64,000 bases of DNA from Acanthamoeba sp. SK_2022b (Eukaryota; Discosea; Longamoebia; Acanthamoebidae), in assembly GCA_027943245.1 (NCBI GenBank), contig JANDJZ010000034.1:1-64000 (forward strand). Reading direction: 5' to 3'. Both the position numbers and the translations under genes were made by a program. Below, one piece after another: positions 62,937 through 64,000 of the stretch (positions are counted from its first letter, which is position 1; each line of letters opens with the position of its first letter). The notes below the pieces were generated by a model that saw nothing but the letters and a program-made list of their open reading frames with translations, did not search any database and was not told the DNA's origin.

Positions 62937-64000
62937 ATGGCTGATATTGTACGGTCTCTCCCACAGAGGCACCTCACTTTGAATGTGGAACCTTGCAATT
63001 TGAATTTATTAAATTAATTTAATCGTGTACTACTTCAGGCGCTCGAGGAGAAGAACAAGGGAAATGCGGCTATGTCCGCTGGCGATTTCAAGGCCGCTGT
63101 GGAGCACTACACAGCTGCCATTCAGCACGATGCCAAGAATCATGTTCTGTACAGCAATCGCTCGGCTGCTCATGCCAGCCTCAAGAATTACGATCAGGCG
63201 CTCGCCGACGCTGAGAAGACCGTCGAGTTGAAGCCCGACTGGTCCAAGGTATGCTCTTTGGGCAGCAGCTGTTCAAAACCTCCACGCAACGGACTCTGAT
63301 CAACTGCACGTGGGTGCCAGGGTTACTCGCGCAAGGGCGCGGCACTATGCTACTTGGGCCGCTACCCCGAGGCCAAGGCCGCCTACGCCGCCGGCCTGGA
63401 GGTGGAGCCCACGAACGAGCAGCTCAAGCAGGCCCTGCAGGAGGCAGAGCAGCAGGAGCAGGCCGAGAGCGGTGGCGGCGAGGAACTCGGCAATGTGTTC
63501 GGCCAGATGCTTCAGGGCGACATCTGGACCAAGCTCAGGCAGAACGACCTCACCCGAGCCTACCTCGACGATCCCGCCTTTGTGTCGCTGCTCTCTCGTC
63601 TTCAGAAGAACCCCAGCGAACTGCCCATGTACGCACACGCCACTCTCGCGGCGCCCTATCAACTGAGCGGCACTCATCCTCCTCCTCCTTGTCCACTCCT
63701 CGTCCTCGCGAGCAGGTACCTCCAGAGCGACCCTCGCATTGCCAACGTGTTCGCAGTGATCCTTGGCATCAGCCAAAAGCCACCGGTACCGCTTGCCCGC
63801 TCCTCCTACGCTGGCGCCAGTGATCACGAGCCTGACCTGGATGGCGTTATTGCTGTGTTGCCACGGTTCGTTTTCAGGGCGCGGAGGCTCAGCAGGAGCC
63901 CGCCCAGCAGCCCAAGAAGGAGGCGCCCAAGAAGGAGGAGAAGCCCAAGACCGAAGAGAAGCCCAAGGAGCCCGAGCCCGAGCTTCCTGCCGAGAAGAAG
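62937..64000 (+). CDS. Sti1/Hop co-chaperone, 3' end outside window
   Basis: Exon 1 is only 12 nt (62937-62948, MADI). Exons 63039-63248, 63321-63628 and 63716-63786 follow in phase. The first TPR domain has the carboxylate-clamp residues in ALEEKNKGNAAMSAGDF, LYSNRSAAHASL and GYSRKGAALCYLG, which bind the C-terminal EEVD of Hsp70/Hsp90. A DP (aspartate-proline) segment follows (YLQSDPRIANVFAVILGISQ) and a Lys/Glu/Pro linker (QQPKKEAPKKEEKPK) leads out of the window toward the missing TPR2 domains. The junction at about 63786 is not settled: a GT donor gives the wrong phase, and a GC donor slightly downstream would fit. Hop passes clients from cytosolic Hsp70 to Hsp90. Confidence 0.85.

Overview
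The window is nuclear DNA of a free-living amoeba, most likely Acanthamoeba or a close relative. The reasons are GC-rich coding sequence, many short (about 50-130 nt) GT-AG introns with weak AT bias, long (GT)n/(CA)n tracts inside introns, and a receptor carrying two kinase domains around a class III nucleotide cyclase. There are no operons, CRISPR arrays, rRNAs or clear transposons. Genes lie head-to-tail, divergent or convergent with gaps of about 20-600 bp. Almost every gene is split, so I read genes by joining exons at GT-AG sites and checking that the phases agree. Gene ends are firmer than individual splice sites unless an exon list is given.

Layout. 0-5 kb: an unrecognised minus-strand gene, then a CudA-like transcription factor candidate. 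5-14 kb: a GT-A glycosyltransferase, a minus-strand fusion of a polymerase-beta-type nucleotidyltransferase with an RNA ligase, a perfect 46-bp palindrome at its start codon, and a divergent uracil-DNA glycosylase with a duplicated splice donor. 14-23 kb: a secreted glycoside hydrolase, two small proteins, an HtrL/YibB-like protein, a type I membrane protein, a Pol III-like fragment and a TLC-domain protein. 23-26 kb: a paralogue of the first CudA-like gene.

26-33 kb holds the most unusual locus. It is one minus-strand gene in which the two halves of an Hsp70 are separated by a complete VIT plus von Willebrand A module. All 11 exon junctions before the VIT domain keep phase, and the Hsp70 interdomain linker reappears after the VWA domain. 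The nucleotide-binding half has lost key ATPase residues. 33-49 kb: a JmjC/cupin protein, folylpolyglutamate synthase, a canonical mitochondrial Hsp70, D-lactate dehydrogenase, a CsbD-like protein, an SppA-type protease and a GT64 exostosin-like enzyme. Several of these have mitochondrial-type presequences.

49-64 kb: an intronless CsbD-containing protein, an endonuclease/exonuclease/phosphatase-family enzyme, the large receptor (tandem phosphate-binding-protein-like ectodomain, EGF-like segment, membrane helix, kinase, cyclase, kinase), an intronless copy of its last kinase domain behind a (CA)n tract, a GT47 exostosin-like gene with internal repeats, and the start of an Sti1/Hop co-chaperone gene that runs off the window. 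Themes are proteostasis (two Hsp70-family genes and Hop), nucleic-acid repair (RNA ligase fusion beside uracil-DNA glycosylase), surface signalling and glycosylation.
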